From NCBI GenBank assembly GCA_904419075.1, contig CAJFQM010000005.1, forward strand, positions 1 to 64,000: 64,000 bases of DNA. The letters run 5' to 3'. Within the stretch, counting starts at the first letter, position 1, and the number at the start of each line of letters is the position of its first letter. Below the pieces are notes generated by a model, which did not search any database, had not been told where the DNA came from, and saw only the letters and a list, made by a program, of their open reading frames with translations. The stretch is from an uncultured Clostridia bacterium. GTDB taxonomy: Bacteria; Bacillota; Clostridia; Christensenellales; Borkfalkiaceae. A program made the translations under genes and the position numbers. Of this stretch, positions 42,833 through 51,484 are shown in pieces.

Positions 42833-42863
42833 CGTTGCTCTCCTTTTGCTTTTTTCGGCGCGG

Positions 42864-42955
42864 AAGTTTTGTAATAGTAAACTTTTTTCTTTGTAAAAAC
42901 AAGCCCGTTCGCACGGTTTGTTTATAATAAACGGAAAGTTTAGCTAAAATAAACT
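42864..42955 (-). promoter_or_regulatory. Three GTTTA-type dyads in the pot leader, candidate operators
   Basis: Three inverted repeats share a GTTTA/TAAAC half-site: AAGTTT...AAACTT (42864-42884), GTTTATAATAAAC (42920-42932) and AGTTTA...TAAACT (42937-42955). They lie in the 130-nt leader just downstream of the promoter, where a repressor would block transcription. HTH-cupin regulators are known to bind such A/T-rich dyads. Confidence 0.6.
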
Positions 42956-42970
42956 CATACACCGCGGAAT

Positions 42971-42999
42971 ATTATATTGGAAAGTGAAAAATTTGTCAA
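42971..42999 (-). promoter_or_regulatory. Perfect consensus promoter of the regulator-pot operon
   Basis: TTGACA (42994-42999), 17 bp, TATAAT (42971-42976) on the minus strand. Confidence 0.88.
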
Positions 43000-43134
43000 A
43001 TGTTTGAAGGAGGTTTTTACAACATTTTTATAAAAATTTTTTTGAGGAAAGAAAAAGAGCAAAAACGGACGGGAAAACAAAAAAAATTGTTCCCGAAAAT
43101 TCGGAAACGCGATGGGGGAAGAAAAAATAAACGC

Positions 43135-43163
43135 AAAAAAAGGTCTACCCGAAGGCAGACCTT
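43135..43163 (-). terminator. Terminator of rpsT
   Basis: Minus-strand AAGGTCTGCC-TTCG-GGTAGACCTT with a T-run of six or more. Confidence 0.9.
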
Positions 43164-43211
43164 CATATTCATAAAATAAGTACCGAAAAGGCAAACTTTC
43201 TAAGTCAACGC

Positions 43212-43478
43212 TTACGCTTCCAAAGCGTTCAGCTTCTTCGCCAGCTTTGCTTTCTTGTTGTCTGCGTTGTTCTTATGAATTACTCCCTTGGAAGCGGCCG
43301 AATCGATAGCGGAAACGGTCTCGGGGTAAAGTTTCGCGGCTTCTTCTTTGTTCCCCGCGGAAACGGCCGCGAGGAATTTCTTGATCTGCGTCTTTAACGC
43401 GGATTTCACGGCTTTGTTCACTTCGGTTTTCTTCTCGATAACCAATACTCTTTTCTTTGCGGATTTAATATTAGGCAT
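43212..43478 (-). CDS. rpsT: 30S ribosomal protein S20
   Basis: The 88-residue basic protein begins [21 protein letters not shown] and ends with [20 protein letters not shown], the S20 pattern of three long helices that bind 16S rRNA. Length is normal. GGAGA lies before the ATG. It is a single-gene unit with its own promoter and terminator, divergent from murI. Confidence 0.96.
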   Translation of the reverse strand: MPNIKSAKKRVLVIEKKTEVNKAVKSALKTQIKKFLAAVSAGNKEEAAKLYPETVSAIDSAASKGVIHKNNADNKKAKLAKKLNALEA

Positions 43479-43535
43479 GATGGTCTCCTTATTCTTTCTT
43501 GTTTTTCTTGAATGGAAATTTTGTTTGCATGGATT

Positions 43536-43564
43536 ATTTTAGCATAAATAATTCGGCTTGTAAA
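43536..43564 (-). promoter_or_regulatory. Promoter of rpsT
   Basis: TTTACA (43559-43564), 17 bp, TAAAAT (43536-43541) on the minus strand. Confidence 0.78.
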
Positions 43565-43632
43565 CTGTTTTTGAGGTATTTATTCCGAAAATCGCCGATT
43601 TTTCGGAAAATTTTTCGGCTTTGGAGGAAATT

Positions 43633-44775
43633 ATGGGGATTCCGCACGGCGGTATAGGTTTTTTTGACAGCGGGCTCGGGGGGCTGACCGTTCTTTTCGC
43701 TTGTCGCGGCGTTTGCAGAAATTTTCCTATATACTATTACGGAGACAATGCCCGCGCTCCCTATGGGAGCCTGCCGCCCGAAACTATAAAAAATTACGCC
43801 GCGGAGGCTTTCGATACTTTTTCGGCGCTCGGCGCCCGTGCGGCCGTTATCGCATGCAACACGGTCACGGCAGTCTGCGCGGACGCGTTTCGGAAAATTT
43901 ACCCGTTTCCCATCGTCGGTGCTGAACCCGCCGTGTTTCCCGCCGCAAAGCAAGGCGGGGAAATCTTTGTGCTGGCTACTCCCGCAACGGTCGCGAGTCT
44001 GCGTTTTCAGCGCTTGTGTTCGCGCGCAAGACTCAAATATCCCGAGGCGCGTATCCGTGTTTTCGGATGCGGGGATTTGGCGGGAGCCGTGGAAAAATAT
44101 TTCTTTTCTGCGATAAAAAGGAAGGGGGAGCCAAAGGAGGCAGAGGAAAGCGGTCCTTCCGTGGCAACAGGAGAAAAATTCTCCTTGACGGCAACGGGGG
44201 AATCTTGTCGTTCCGATCAAAAAGCAGAGGCTTTTTCTCCCGAAGATTTCGATTTCGCTTCCCTCCTTCCACGCGGAAATCCCGACGGAGTGGTGCTCGG
44301 CTGTACACACTATATTTTTTTGAAAAAGCGGATAGAGAACTTTTATCGCTGTCCCGTCTTCGACGGCAATGTGGGGATTGAAAGCCGTCTGTCTTCCGTT
44401 TTATCGGAAACGGCTTCCTCTCTCGGGATTCCTCGACCACCTGAAACCACTTTTCGAGGCTTTTTTCCACCCGTGACCACTTTTGTTCCCGAAAGACGAG
44501 AAAACGGCAGAATCGGACTTCCCGGCGGCAAGTATCCCTCTTTTTACGAGCTTCGATCGCCTTCGAGGAATGTTTTTTACGGAACCGAAGGGCCGGCGGT
44601 TCGATTGGAAGAGGAAAATAAAGCGAACAGATGTTCATGTGATTTTTTGAAAAATCGGGAAAATCGGGGCGAAAAAAGCGGTTTTTTCCCTGTTTTTTTC
44701 CTCGGAAGCGGAAAAATGGTCAATAAATCGGCATACGAACAAATGTTTGTATATAAAAATGGGGCAGGTTTTTAA
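43633..44775 (+). CDS. murI: Glutamate racemase with insertion and long C-terminal tail
   Basis: The enzyme makes D-Glu for peptidoglycan. FFDSGLGGLTVL (10-21) and YGDNARAPYG are N-terminal signatures. The two catalytic Cys are Cys75 in ACNTVTA and Cys224 in VVLGCTHY. The protein is 380 residues against the usual 260-270. Two parts are extra: a charged insert at about 163-205, and about 110 residues after residue 270 that match nothing I know (VFYGTEGPAVRLEEEN, then a Cys-containing segment and Phe-rich end). The start at 43633 follows TTGGAGGAAA. A hairpin (CCGAAAATC...GATTTTTCGG, 43586-43610) lies just upstream. It is monocistronic or leads into mraZ. Confidence 0.88.
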   Translation: MGIPHGGIGFFDSGLGGLTVLFACRGVCRNFPIYYYGDNARAPYGSLPPETIKNYAAEAFDTFSALGARAAVIACNTVTAVCADAFRKIYPFPIVGAEPAVFPAAKQGGEIFVLATPATVASLRFQRLCSRARLKYPEARIRVFGCGDLAGAVEKYFFSAIKRKGEPKEAEESGPSVATGEKFSLTATGESCRSDQKAEAFSPEDFDFASLLPRGNPDGVVLGCTHYIFLKKRIENFYRCPVFDGNVGIESRLSSVLSETASSLGIPRPPETTFRGFFPPVTTFVPERRENGRIGLPGGKYPSFYELRSPSRNVFYGTEGPAVRLEEENKANRCSCDFLKNRENRGEKSGFFPVFFLGSGKMVNKSAYEQMFVYKNGAGF

Positions 44776-44835
44776 GGATTGTGGGCAACAATCCCAAAAA
44801 GTTGCTATTTTTTTGAAAAAATTTACGAAAAAAAC

Positions 44836-44865
44836 TTGACAAAGGGGCAAAAATGGTTATATAAT
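44836..44865 (+). promoter_or_regulatory. Promoter of the mraZ division/cell-wall cluster
   Basis: TTGACA (44836-44841), 18 bp, TATAAT (44860-44865), about 38 nt before the mraZ ATG. I could not see the triple MraZ box expected in some species. Confidence 0.85.
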
Positions 44866-44903
44866 GGAAATACGTTAAATTGAGAAAAAGGGGAGGTGCA
44901 GAT

Positions 44904-45323
44904 ATGGCTGCTTTGTTCCGCGGAATATACGAACATCAGTTAGACGATAAAAACCGTCTGCGCATTCCCGCGAAGTTCAAGAGCGGGCTGGGCGAATCGT
45001 ACAGTTTTGCCCGCGGCATGAACGGCTGTATCTATGTGTTTCCCGATACGGTTCTCGAAGAGACGCTCGAAGAGCTGTCCGAGGAGAGGCTCGGCGAATC
45101 GTCGAAAGCCTCGCTCCTGTTTTTCAGCTCAATTTTTCCCGCCGAGGAAGACGGACAGGGGCGCGTGGTGCTTCCTGCGCGGTTGCGGGCGATGGCCGGA
45201 ATTAAAAAGGACATCGTTACGATAGGGCGGGGAAAGCGGCTGGAAATCTGGTCGGCGGAAAAATACAACGCCTATATCGACGACGTGGATTACGACGAGG
45301 AATTCAAGAAACTGGGGATTTGA
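44904..45323 (+). CDS. mraZ: MraZ, DNA-binding regulator of the division cluster
   Basis: The 139-residue protein has two SpoVT/AbrB-like MraZ repeats: FRGIYEHQLDDKNRLRIPAKF (residues 5-25) and EDGQGRVVLPARLRAMAGIKKDIVTIGRG, each with the conserved D-x-x-R/G-R core. MraZ forms rings that bind repeats at its own promoter and controls the dcw cluster. ATG 44904 is chosen because GGGGAGG lies 8 nt upstream; an earlier in-frame start would add 8 residues. rsmH follows after 3 bp. Confidence 0.95.
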   Translation: MAALFRGIYEHQLDDKNRLRIPAKFKSGLGESYSFARGMNGCIYVFPDTVLEETLEELSEERLGESSKASLLFFSSIFPAEEDGQGRVVLPARLRAMAGIKKDIVTIGRGKRLEIWSAEKYNAYIDDVDYDEEFKKLGI

Positions 45324-45326
45324 CGT

Positions 45327-46268
45327 ATGTTGGAATTTTCGCACAAACCTGTCATGTTGGAAGAATGTATGCAGGGGCTCGCCTTAAAAGCGGGCGGGAT
45401 ATATTTCGACGGCACGGTAGGCGGGGGCGGTCATTCCTACGAGATTCTCAAAAGGACTTCTCCGTCGGGGCGGCTGATTGCCACCGATTTGGACGACGAA
45501 GCGATTGCGGCGGCGACGGAACGACTTTCGCCCTTTGAAGGAAGATTTGCGATTTACAAATCCAATTATAAGGATTTTGAGCGGGTCTTCGACGAGGCCG
45601 GGATCGATAAAGTGGACGGAGCTCTGCTGGATTTCGGGGTTTCCTCTCACCAGATAGACGACGCCGACAGAGGATTTTCCTATCGGTTCAAGGAAGCGCC
45701 GCTCGACATGCGCATGGACAGAACGTCGAAACTGACGGCGGAAACGGTGCTCAATACCTATTCCGAAGAAAAGCTCGCGTTTATTCTGAAAGCGTACGGA
45801 GAGGAGAGTTTCGCAAAGACGATTGCGCGCAACGTCGTAAAGTACAGGGCGAACAAGCCCTTGACGACCTGCGGTGAATTTGCGGAAATCATTCAGAACA
45901 GTATTCCCGCAAAATTCCGTTTCGGAGCGCCGTGCGAAAGAAAAAGTTTTCAGGCCCTCAGAATAGAAGTCAACGGGGAGCTTGACGGATTGTACGAGCT
46001 GGTGCTCGCACTTACCCGCCGATTGAAAAAGGGAGGACGAGTCGCGATCCTCACATTTCATTCGTTGGAGGACAGGGCGGTGAAAGAGGCGTTCCGATAT
46101 CTGGAAGCGCCGTGCATCTGTCCCAAGAGTTTTCCCGTCTGTGTCTGCGGGAAAAAACAGGAAATCAAAATCATTACGCATAAACCGATTACGGCAAGCG
46201 CCGAGGAACTCGAAGCCAATTCGAGAAGCAAATGCGCGAAACTGCGGGTTGCGGAAAGGATTATCTGA
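45327..46268 (+). CDS. rsmH: 16S rRNA (cytosine-1402-N4) methyltransferase
   Basis: The 313-residue enzyme (MraW) N4-methylates C1402 of 16S rRNA. Motifs are HKPVMLEECMQGL at the N-terminus, GGIYFDGTVGGGGHSYEIL for SAM binding, GALLDFGVSSHQIDD, and KKGGRVAILTFHSLEDRAVK. Its Cys-rich end (CICPKSFPVCVCGKK) is normal for the family. Position between mraZ and ftsL is the classical one. Confidence 0.96.
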   Translation: MLEFSHKPVMLEECMQGLALKAGGIYFDGTVGGGGHSYEILKRTSPSGRLIATDLDDEAIAAATERLSPFEGRFAIYKSNYKDFERVFDEAGIDKVDGALLDFGVSSHQIDDADRGFSYRFKEAPLDMRMDRTSKLTAETVLNTYSEEKLAFILKAYGEESFAKTIARNVVKYRANKPLTTCGEFAEIIQNSIPAKFRFGAPCERKSFQALRIEVNGELDGLYELVLALTRRLKKGGRVAILTFHSLEDRAVKEAFRYLEAPCICPKSFPVCVCGKKQEIKIITHKPITASAEELEANSRSKCAKLRVAERII

Positions 46269-46349
46269 CAGACCAAAGAATACCGATCTACGAAAAGATA
46301 AGGATATTATGAGTTGACGTTTACTTGATTACGGAAGGAGAGAATGAAA

Positions 46350-47093
46350 ATGGCTACGGTTTTTGAAAACAGACCCGCACCCGTATCTACACGGCCCGAA
46401 GACGAAGCTGCTTTGCACAACGCGCATATCAAAGAGCGCTATGAAAAATTGAGAAACGCCGAAGCTACCCAGCTTTCGGAGAGCTTTTCCGAAGCGGAAA
46501 GAAGCGCTTATTCCGCGCCCAGAGCTTCGGCTTCTACGCTTGCGCCCGAACGTCCCCGCGAGACGTTTTCCTATTCGTCCGCGCCGACCGAAGAAGCGCC
46601 CCGTACGAACGGCTATGTACACACTAGGGTAGATTCTCCCTTATTTACGCCCGAGACGCTCGACCGTACGCTCCGCCGCGAAGATTACGGCTTTATGGCG
46701 CCCGTCGCACCCGAGGAGCAAAAAGCGGAAGTGAACGAGGTAATGGCGGTCTCGGAGACCGTCAACGTTCCCGTGAACGCTCCTGCGGCTCCTGTGGAAA
46801 TGCCCGTCACGGCAGTCAACGTCGAACCCCGTGCGGAGGGCTATGCGCTCAACGGTTTGGCAAAAATGGTGATAGCCGCGTTTGCCGCGCTGGTCATTGT
46901 CATGCTGACGGTCATCTGCATCAATACGCAGGTGATTCGCAGAAAAACCGTACAGCTCAGAAATTTGGAACAGAGACAGGAAGAACTCGTCCAAGAAAAC
47001 GCCGAACTCGAAAAGAATATCGAAGATGCGAAATCTTTCGATAAAATCCTCGAATATGCCGAAGAACACGGAATGATTTACGATCCGAGTTAA
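46350..47093 (+). CDS. ftsL: FtsL-like division protein with long cytosolic region
   Basis: The 247-residue protein is bitopic. Residues 1-165 are low-complexity, Ala/Glu/Pro/Arg-rich and probably disordered in the cytosol. One membrane helix (about 170-191, LAKMVIAAFAALVIVMLTVI) is followed by a coiled coil (TVQLRNLEQRQEELVQENAELEKNIEDAKS) as in FtsL/DivIC. Usual FtsL is about 100-120 residues, so the N-terminal part is a large addition. ATG 46350 gives proper spacing from AAGGAG; ATG 46344 is too close. Position between rsmH and the PBP supports FtsL. Confidence 0.85.
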   Translation: MATVFENRPAPVSTRPEDEAALHNAHIKERYEKLRNAEATQLSESFSEAERSAYSAPRASASTLAPERPRETFSYSSAPTEEAPRTNGYVHTRVDSPLFTPETLDRTLRREDYGFMAPVAPEEQKAEVNEVMAVSETVNVPVNAPAAPVEMPVTAVNVEPRAEGYALNGLAKMVIAAFAALVIVMLTVICINTQVIRRKTVQLRNLEQRQEELVQENAELEKNIEDAKSFDKILEYAEEHGMIYDPS

Positions 47094-47158
47094 AGAATTT
47101 ATTCAAAAAGACGTTCGAATTTCATCGATAAAATATTTTCTCTAAGGAGTGTAAGACT

Positions 47159-48910
47159 ATCAAAAAACCGACAACCGATTACTCTGTATCTGTTTTACGA
47201 AAGAGGTTATTTGCCATATTTGTGGCGATAACCTTTCTTTTTTGCCTTTTGGCGGGAAGATTCTTCTATGTTCAGGTCGTTTGGAGCGGGCAGCTCGGGT
47301 ACCGCGCGCTCGATCAATGGATGCGAGAAATTCCCGTGGTAGCCGAACGCGGCATCATCACGGACAGGAACGGAGTGGTGCTTGCGGAAAACGATACTTC
47401 GTATACGGTATTCGCTCGTTCCAATGCGGTCAAGGATAAAGAGGGCACCGCAAAGCTCTTGGCGGATTGTTTGGACGTGGACGGAGAGAAACTGCTCGAT
47501 AAACTCGAATCCGTCAAGGCTTCGGAAATCACCGTCGCCCGTCACGTCGATAAAAGCGCGATAGAGACGCTCGCGGAAGCCGGTCCCGAAGGCGTCTACT
47601 ATTCCCGCGACAATACGCGGGTCTATCCCAAAGGCGACGCGCTCTGTCAGGTACTCGGATTTACGTCCACCGATAATTCCGGTACGACGGGAATCGAAAA
47701 ATATTACGACAAGTACCTGGCGGGAACCAACGGGGAACTTTTATACGAAACCGACCTTGTCGGAATCAATCTCGAAGGGGCTGTTGCTGCCTATCTTCCC
47801 GCAGAAAACGGAATGAATGTGCGGCTCACCATCGATTACGGAATTCAGTCCATTTGCGAAAGCGTTTTGGAAAAAGTGGCGGAGACCTATTCTCCCGTTT
47901 CGGCGGAATGTATCGTCCTCGATCCGAACACCTTCGAAATTCTCGCTCTGGCGAACTATCCGAGTTATGATCTCAACGAAGTTCCTCGGGACGATACGGA
48001 ACTTTTGAATAAACTTTCCAGAAACAGTATCGTCTGCGATATCTACGAACCGGGTTCCACGTTCAAGATCGTCACCGCGGCGGCGGACATCGAAGAATCC
48101 CTGCAAGGGAATCCGAACGCCTTTTCGACGAGCTATGTTTTTTCGAGCAGTCGAACCCGCACGGTGGACGGCACGACGGTAAAGTGTTGGAGCAATCATG
48201 CGAACGGTAAACACTGCAATCAGACGCTTGCGGACGCATTGAATAACAGCTGTAACCCCTGTTTTACGGATATCGCGCTGTCGCTCGGGAAAACGACGTT
48301 TTACGATTATCTTTCCGCGTTCGGATTCGGAAAGGCGACGGGCATCGATTACAGCGGCGAAGCGATCGGCATGCTTCTGCCCGAATCGGCGGTCAGGGAC
48401 TGCGACCTCGCGCGTATCGGATTCGGACAGACGATAGCGGTCTCGGGCTTACAGCTCGCGTGTGCGACCGCGGCGGCGGTCAACGGAGGATATTACTATA
48501 CTCCGCACCTCGTCAAAAGCATATATGCTTCCGACGGATATGTCCTCAGCGAAACGGAAAAATCTCTGAAAAACAGGACGGTGAGCGAAAAAGCGTCATC
48601 GACGCTCGCCGCCATGCTGGAAGGAGTCGTGCGGGACGGGAGCGGTAAAAAAGCGTATATAGAGGGATATCGCGTAGGCGGCAAGACGGGTACCGCGCAG
48701 AAGTACGAGGACGGACATATCGCCGCGGGAAAGTATGTGTCTTCGTTCGTGGGATTTTTCCCCGCGGATAAACCGCAGTATCTCGCCCTCGTTATCGTGG
48801 ACGAACCGCAGGGCGCTTATTACGGCAGCGTTGTGGCCGCACCCTGCGCCAAAGAAATTTTTGAGGGAATTATCTCCTTGAAAAACATACAACCCTACCA
48901 AAGCGAATAA
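47159..48910 (+). CDS. ftsI: Division penicillin-binding protein (FtsI/PBP2-type), apparent AUC start
   Basis: The transpeptidase crosslinks septal peptidoglycan with FtsW. It has a short cytosolic stretch, one membrane helix (RLFAIFVAITFLFCLLAGRF), a PBP dimer domain and a catalytic domain with Ser300 in GSTFK, SCN in NNSCNPC, and KTGT at 509-512. No PASTA domains follow. The first ATG/GTG/TTG in frame is GTG 47222, which would cut the membrane helix and has no ribosome binding site at useful spacing. AAGGAG (47144-47149) lies 9 nt before ATC 47159, which would give a complete N-terminus (KKPTTDYSVSVLRKR before the helix). I therefore give 47159 as start; a conservative annotation begins at 47222. 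Confidence 0.85.
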   Translation: MKKPTTDYSVSVLRKRLFAIFVAITFLFCLLAGRFFYVQVVWSGQLGYRALDQWMREIPVVAERGIITDRNGVVLAENDTSYTVFARSNAVKDKEGTAKLLADCLDVDGEKLLDKLESVKASEITVARHVDKSAIETLAEAGPEGVYYSRDNTRVYPKGDALCQVLGFTSTDNSGTTGIEKYYDKYLAGTNGELLYETDLVGINLEGAVAAYLPAENGMNVRLTIDYGIQSICESVLEKVAETYSPVSAECIVLDPNTFEILALANYPSYDLNEVPRDDTELLNKLSRNSIVCDIYEPGSTFKIVTAAADIEESLQGNPNAFSTSYVFSSSRTRTVDGTTVKCWSNHANGKHCNQTLADALNNSCNPCFTDIALSLGKTTFYDYLSAFGFGKATGIDYSGEAIGMLLPESAVRDCDLARIGFGQTIAVSGLQLACATAAAVNGGYYYTPHLVKSIYASDGYVLSETEKSLKNRTVSEKASSTLAAMLEGVVRDGSGKKAYIEGYRVGGKTGTAQKYEDGHIAAGKYVSSFVGFFPADKPQYLALVIVDEPQGAYYGSVVAAPCAKEIFEGIISLKNIQPYQSE

Positions 48911-48965
48911 ACATAATAGGGAAGGAAAGCTCGGCCGTTATTCGTTGGTCGGAAGGGGTGATCTT

Positions 48966-50462
48966 ATGCTGTTATCGGAACTTGCCCGCTGCGTGGAGGG
49001 CGCGAGGATCGTATGCGGAAAGAAAAATATGCAGATGTCGGAGAATACGCAGATAAAAGGCCTTACGGCAGACAGTCGGTTCTGTTCTCCGGGAGATTTG
49101 TTCTTTTGCCTCACGGGCGGAAAGACGGATTCCCACGCTTTTGCGCGGGATGCGGAGATCGCGGGTGCCGCCGCTGCGGTCACGGAACGGGAATTGGAAC
49201 TGAAAATTCCGCAAATCGTCGTTCCCGACTCTCGCTCCGCCATGAGCCTGATGGCCGCAGCCTTTTACGGCCATGCCGCGGATAAGCTGAAAATCATCGG
49301 CATCACGGGAACCAACGGAAAGACGACGACTTCGTATATGCTCGCCTCCGTCCTGCGCCGCGCGGGAAAAGCCGTGGCGGTAGTGGGGACGCTCGGTATC
49401 TATTACGGAAAAAAGCAGATCGCGCCCGAACTCACCACGCCCGACCCGATTTTTTTGCATAAAATGTTTGCGGATATGCTCAAAAGCGGCGTGGAATATG
49501 TGGTGGCGGAAGTTTCCGCCCACGCGCTGTTTTATCGGAAGGAGGAAGGAATTTCCTTTGCCGCTTGTATTTTTACGAACTTCACGCAGGATCACCTCGA
49601 CTTTTTCAAGACGATGGAAAATTATAAGCAGGCCAAGAAATTGCTTTTTACCCCCGAACGCTGTCCGATCGCGGTGCTCAACGGCGACGACCAAACGGGT
49701 CGGGAAATAGGAGCCATGCGCGCGGAATCGGACAGGTCGGGAAAGACAAAGACCGTCTATTACGGACTGGAAACTCCCGCGGAAGCGTTTGCGGTGCTCA
49801 CTTCGGAAGAACTTTACGGTTCGGAATTCATGCTCAACCTGTCGGATAATTTGTGCCGCATATCCCTGCCGATGACGGGCAGGCATAACGTATATAATGC
49901 ACTTGCGGCGTCGGCGTGTGCGCACATTCTGGGAATCCGTACGGAGGCGATAGCGGGGGGACTCAGTTCCATGAAACCCGTCCGCGGCAGGCTGGAACCT
50001 GCGGGAAAATTCCACGGGGCGGATATCTTCGTGGATTTCGCGCATACGCCCGACGGGCTGGAAAAATCTCTCTCGGCCTTAAAGGAGCACTGTAAGGGCA
50101 GACTCATCTGCCTTTTCGGCTGCGGGGGCAACCGCGACCGCTCCAAGCGCGCCGCCATGGGGGAGACGGTGGCGAGAAAAGCGGATTTTTCCGTACTTAC
50201 TTCGGATAATCCCCGCTATGAAGATCCCTCGGACATCATCTCGGAAATCGAACGCGGTTATCGCCGTTTCTCCGTGCATTATGTCATAGTCCCCGAACGG
50301 GATAAAGCCATTTACTATGCGGTGGGGCTCTTGAAAAAAGGGGATATTCTGCTGGTGGCGGGAAAGGGCGGAGAGGATTATCAGGAAATTATGGGTATAA
50401 AATATTCCTATAACGACAATGCTGTAATTAAAGAAGCGTTGAGCAAACAGCCGCCCCTTTGA
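48966..50462 (+). CDS. murE: UDP-MurNAc-L-Ala-D-Glu: meso-diaminopimelate ligase
   Basis: The 498-residue Mur ligase adds the third peptide residue. The ATP loop GTNGKTT is at residues 115-121, and the DNPR motif at 414-417 (DNPRYEDP) marks meso-diaminopimelate as substrate rather than Lys. VVAEVSAHAL and DFAHTPDGLEKSL are other family blocks. The start at 48966 follows GGAAGGGGTG; an upstream TTG at 48945 is possible. The 3' end overlaps the start region of mraY. Confidence 0.93.
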   Translation: MLLSELARCVEGARIVCGKKNMQMSENTQIKGLTADSRFCSPGDLFFCLTGGKTDSHAFARDAEIAGAAAAVTERELELKIPQIVVPDSRSAMSLMAAAFYGHAADKLKIIGITGTNGKTTTSYMLASVLRRAGKAVAVVGTLGIYYGKKQIAPELTTPDPIFLHKMFADMLKSGVEYVVAEVSAHALFYRKEEGISFAACIFTNFTQDHLDFFKTMENYKQAKKLLFTPERCPIAVLNGDDQTGREIGAMRAESDRSGKTKTVYYGLETPAEAFAVLTSEELYGSEFMLNLSDNLCRISLPMTGRHNVYNALAASACAHILGIRTEAIAGGLSSMKPVRGRLEPAGKFHGADIFVDFAHTPDGLEKSLSALKEHCKGRLICLFGCGGNRDRSKRAAMGETVARKADFSVLTSDNPRYEDPSDIISEIERGYRRFSVHYVIVPERDKAIYYAVGLLKKGDILLVAGKGGEDYQEIMGIKYSYNDNAVIKEALSKQPPL

Positions 50463-50476
50463 AGGCAGGAGCCATG

Positions 50477-51430
50477 ATGAAAAATTATCTCGCCGCGGCG
50501 TCAGTCGCGTTTTCTCTCTCGTTTGTTTTCTGTCTCATTCTCATTCCCGTTCTCAGAAAACTCAAAGCGGGGCAGAATATACTCTCTTATGTAAAAGAAC
50601 ACAAAGGCAAAAGCGGTACGCCCACTATGGGCGGACTCGCTTTTATTTTATCCGCCGTCCTGACGGCGAGTATCTTCGTCAAGAAAATCGACCGCGCCAC
50701 GATCGTTGCGCTCACCGTAGGAATATCCTATCTTCTCGTCGGCTTTCTCGACGATTTTCTCAAAAAAAAGCACAAGGAAAATTTAGGCCTGAAAGCATGG
50801 CAAAAGGCGCTCTTTCAGACCTTTGCCGCCGTGTTTGCGGGGATTTTCTGCGTTCGGGCGGGGCTGACTCACCTGAATGTTCCTTTTACGCATAAGAGTT
50901 TCGATATCGGTTGGGGCATACTGCCGCTCGCGGTATTCGTATTTCTCGCCACGGTCAACAGCGTCAATCTGACCGACGGATTGGACGGGCTTGCCGCGGG
51001 AACTTCGCTTCCGTTCTTTCTTTTTATGGGAATCATAGCGGTTTTACAGGGAGGTTCCGTTTCCCTCGCGTCTCTTTCGTTCTGCCTCTGCGGAGCTCTT
51101 GCCGCTTACCTCATATTCAACGTTTCTCCCGCTTCGGTCTTTATGGGGGATACGGGCTCGCTGGCACTCGGAGGTTTCGCTTCCTGTATCGGCGTATTTA
51201 CGGGAAACACCCTCTATATCGCCGTCGTCGGAATTATGTTTGTCCTTTCCAGCATAACCGTCATCATTCAGGTAATATACTATAAAGCGACGGGCGGAAA
51301 AAGAGTGTTCCTCATGGCCCCCGTACACCATCATTTTCAGGAAAAGGGCTATTCGGAAAGCAAAATCGCTTACGCCTATTCCGTCGTTACCGCTCTTCTC
51401 GGCGCGTTGTGCGTCATAGCTCTTCTTTGA
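50477..51430 (+). CDS. mraY: Phospho-MurNAc-pentapeptide transferase
   Basis: The 317-residue integral membrane enzyme makes lipid I. Motifs are GTPTMGGLAFIL, FLDDFLKKKHKENLGL with the paired catalytic Asp, NLTDGLDGLAAG, and PVHHHFQEKGYSE. About ten helices are visible. ATG 50477 gives 5-nt spacing from AGGAG; ATG 50474 and a TTG at 50459 inside murE are alternatives. Confidence 0.94.
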   Translation: MKNYLAAASVAFSLSFVFCLILIPVLRKLKAGQNILSYVKEHKGKSGTPTMGGLAFILSAVLTASIFVKKIDRATIVALTVGISYLLVGFLDDFLKKKHKENLGLKAWQKALFQTFAAVFAGIFCVRAGLTHLNVPFTHKSFDIGWGILPLAVFVFLATVNSVNLTDGLDGLAAGTSLPFFLFMGIIAVLQGGSVSLASLSFCLCGALAAYLIFNVSPASVFMGDTGSLALGGFASCIGVFTGNTLYIAVVGIMFVLSSITVIIQVIYYKATGGKRVFLMAPVHHHFQEKGYSESKIAYAYSVVTALLGALCVIALL

Positions 51431-51484
51431 ACGGCGTAAGGCGTGCCTTTTTCCCGCTCGAATAAATTCGGAAGGAGGATTTGT

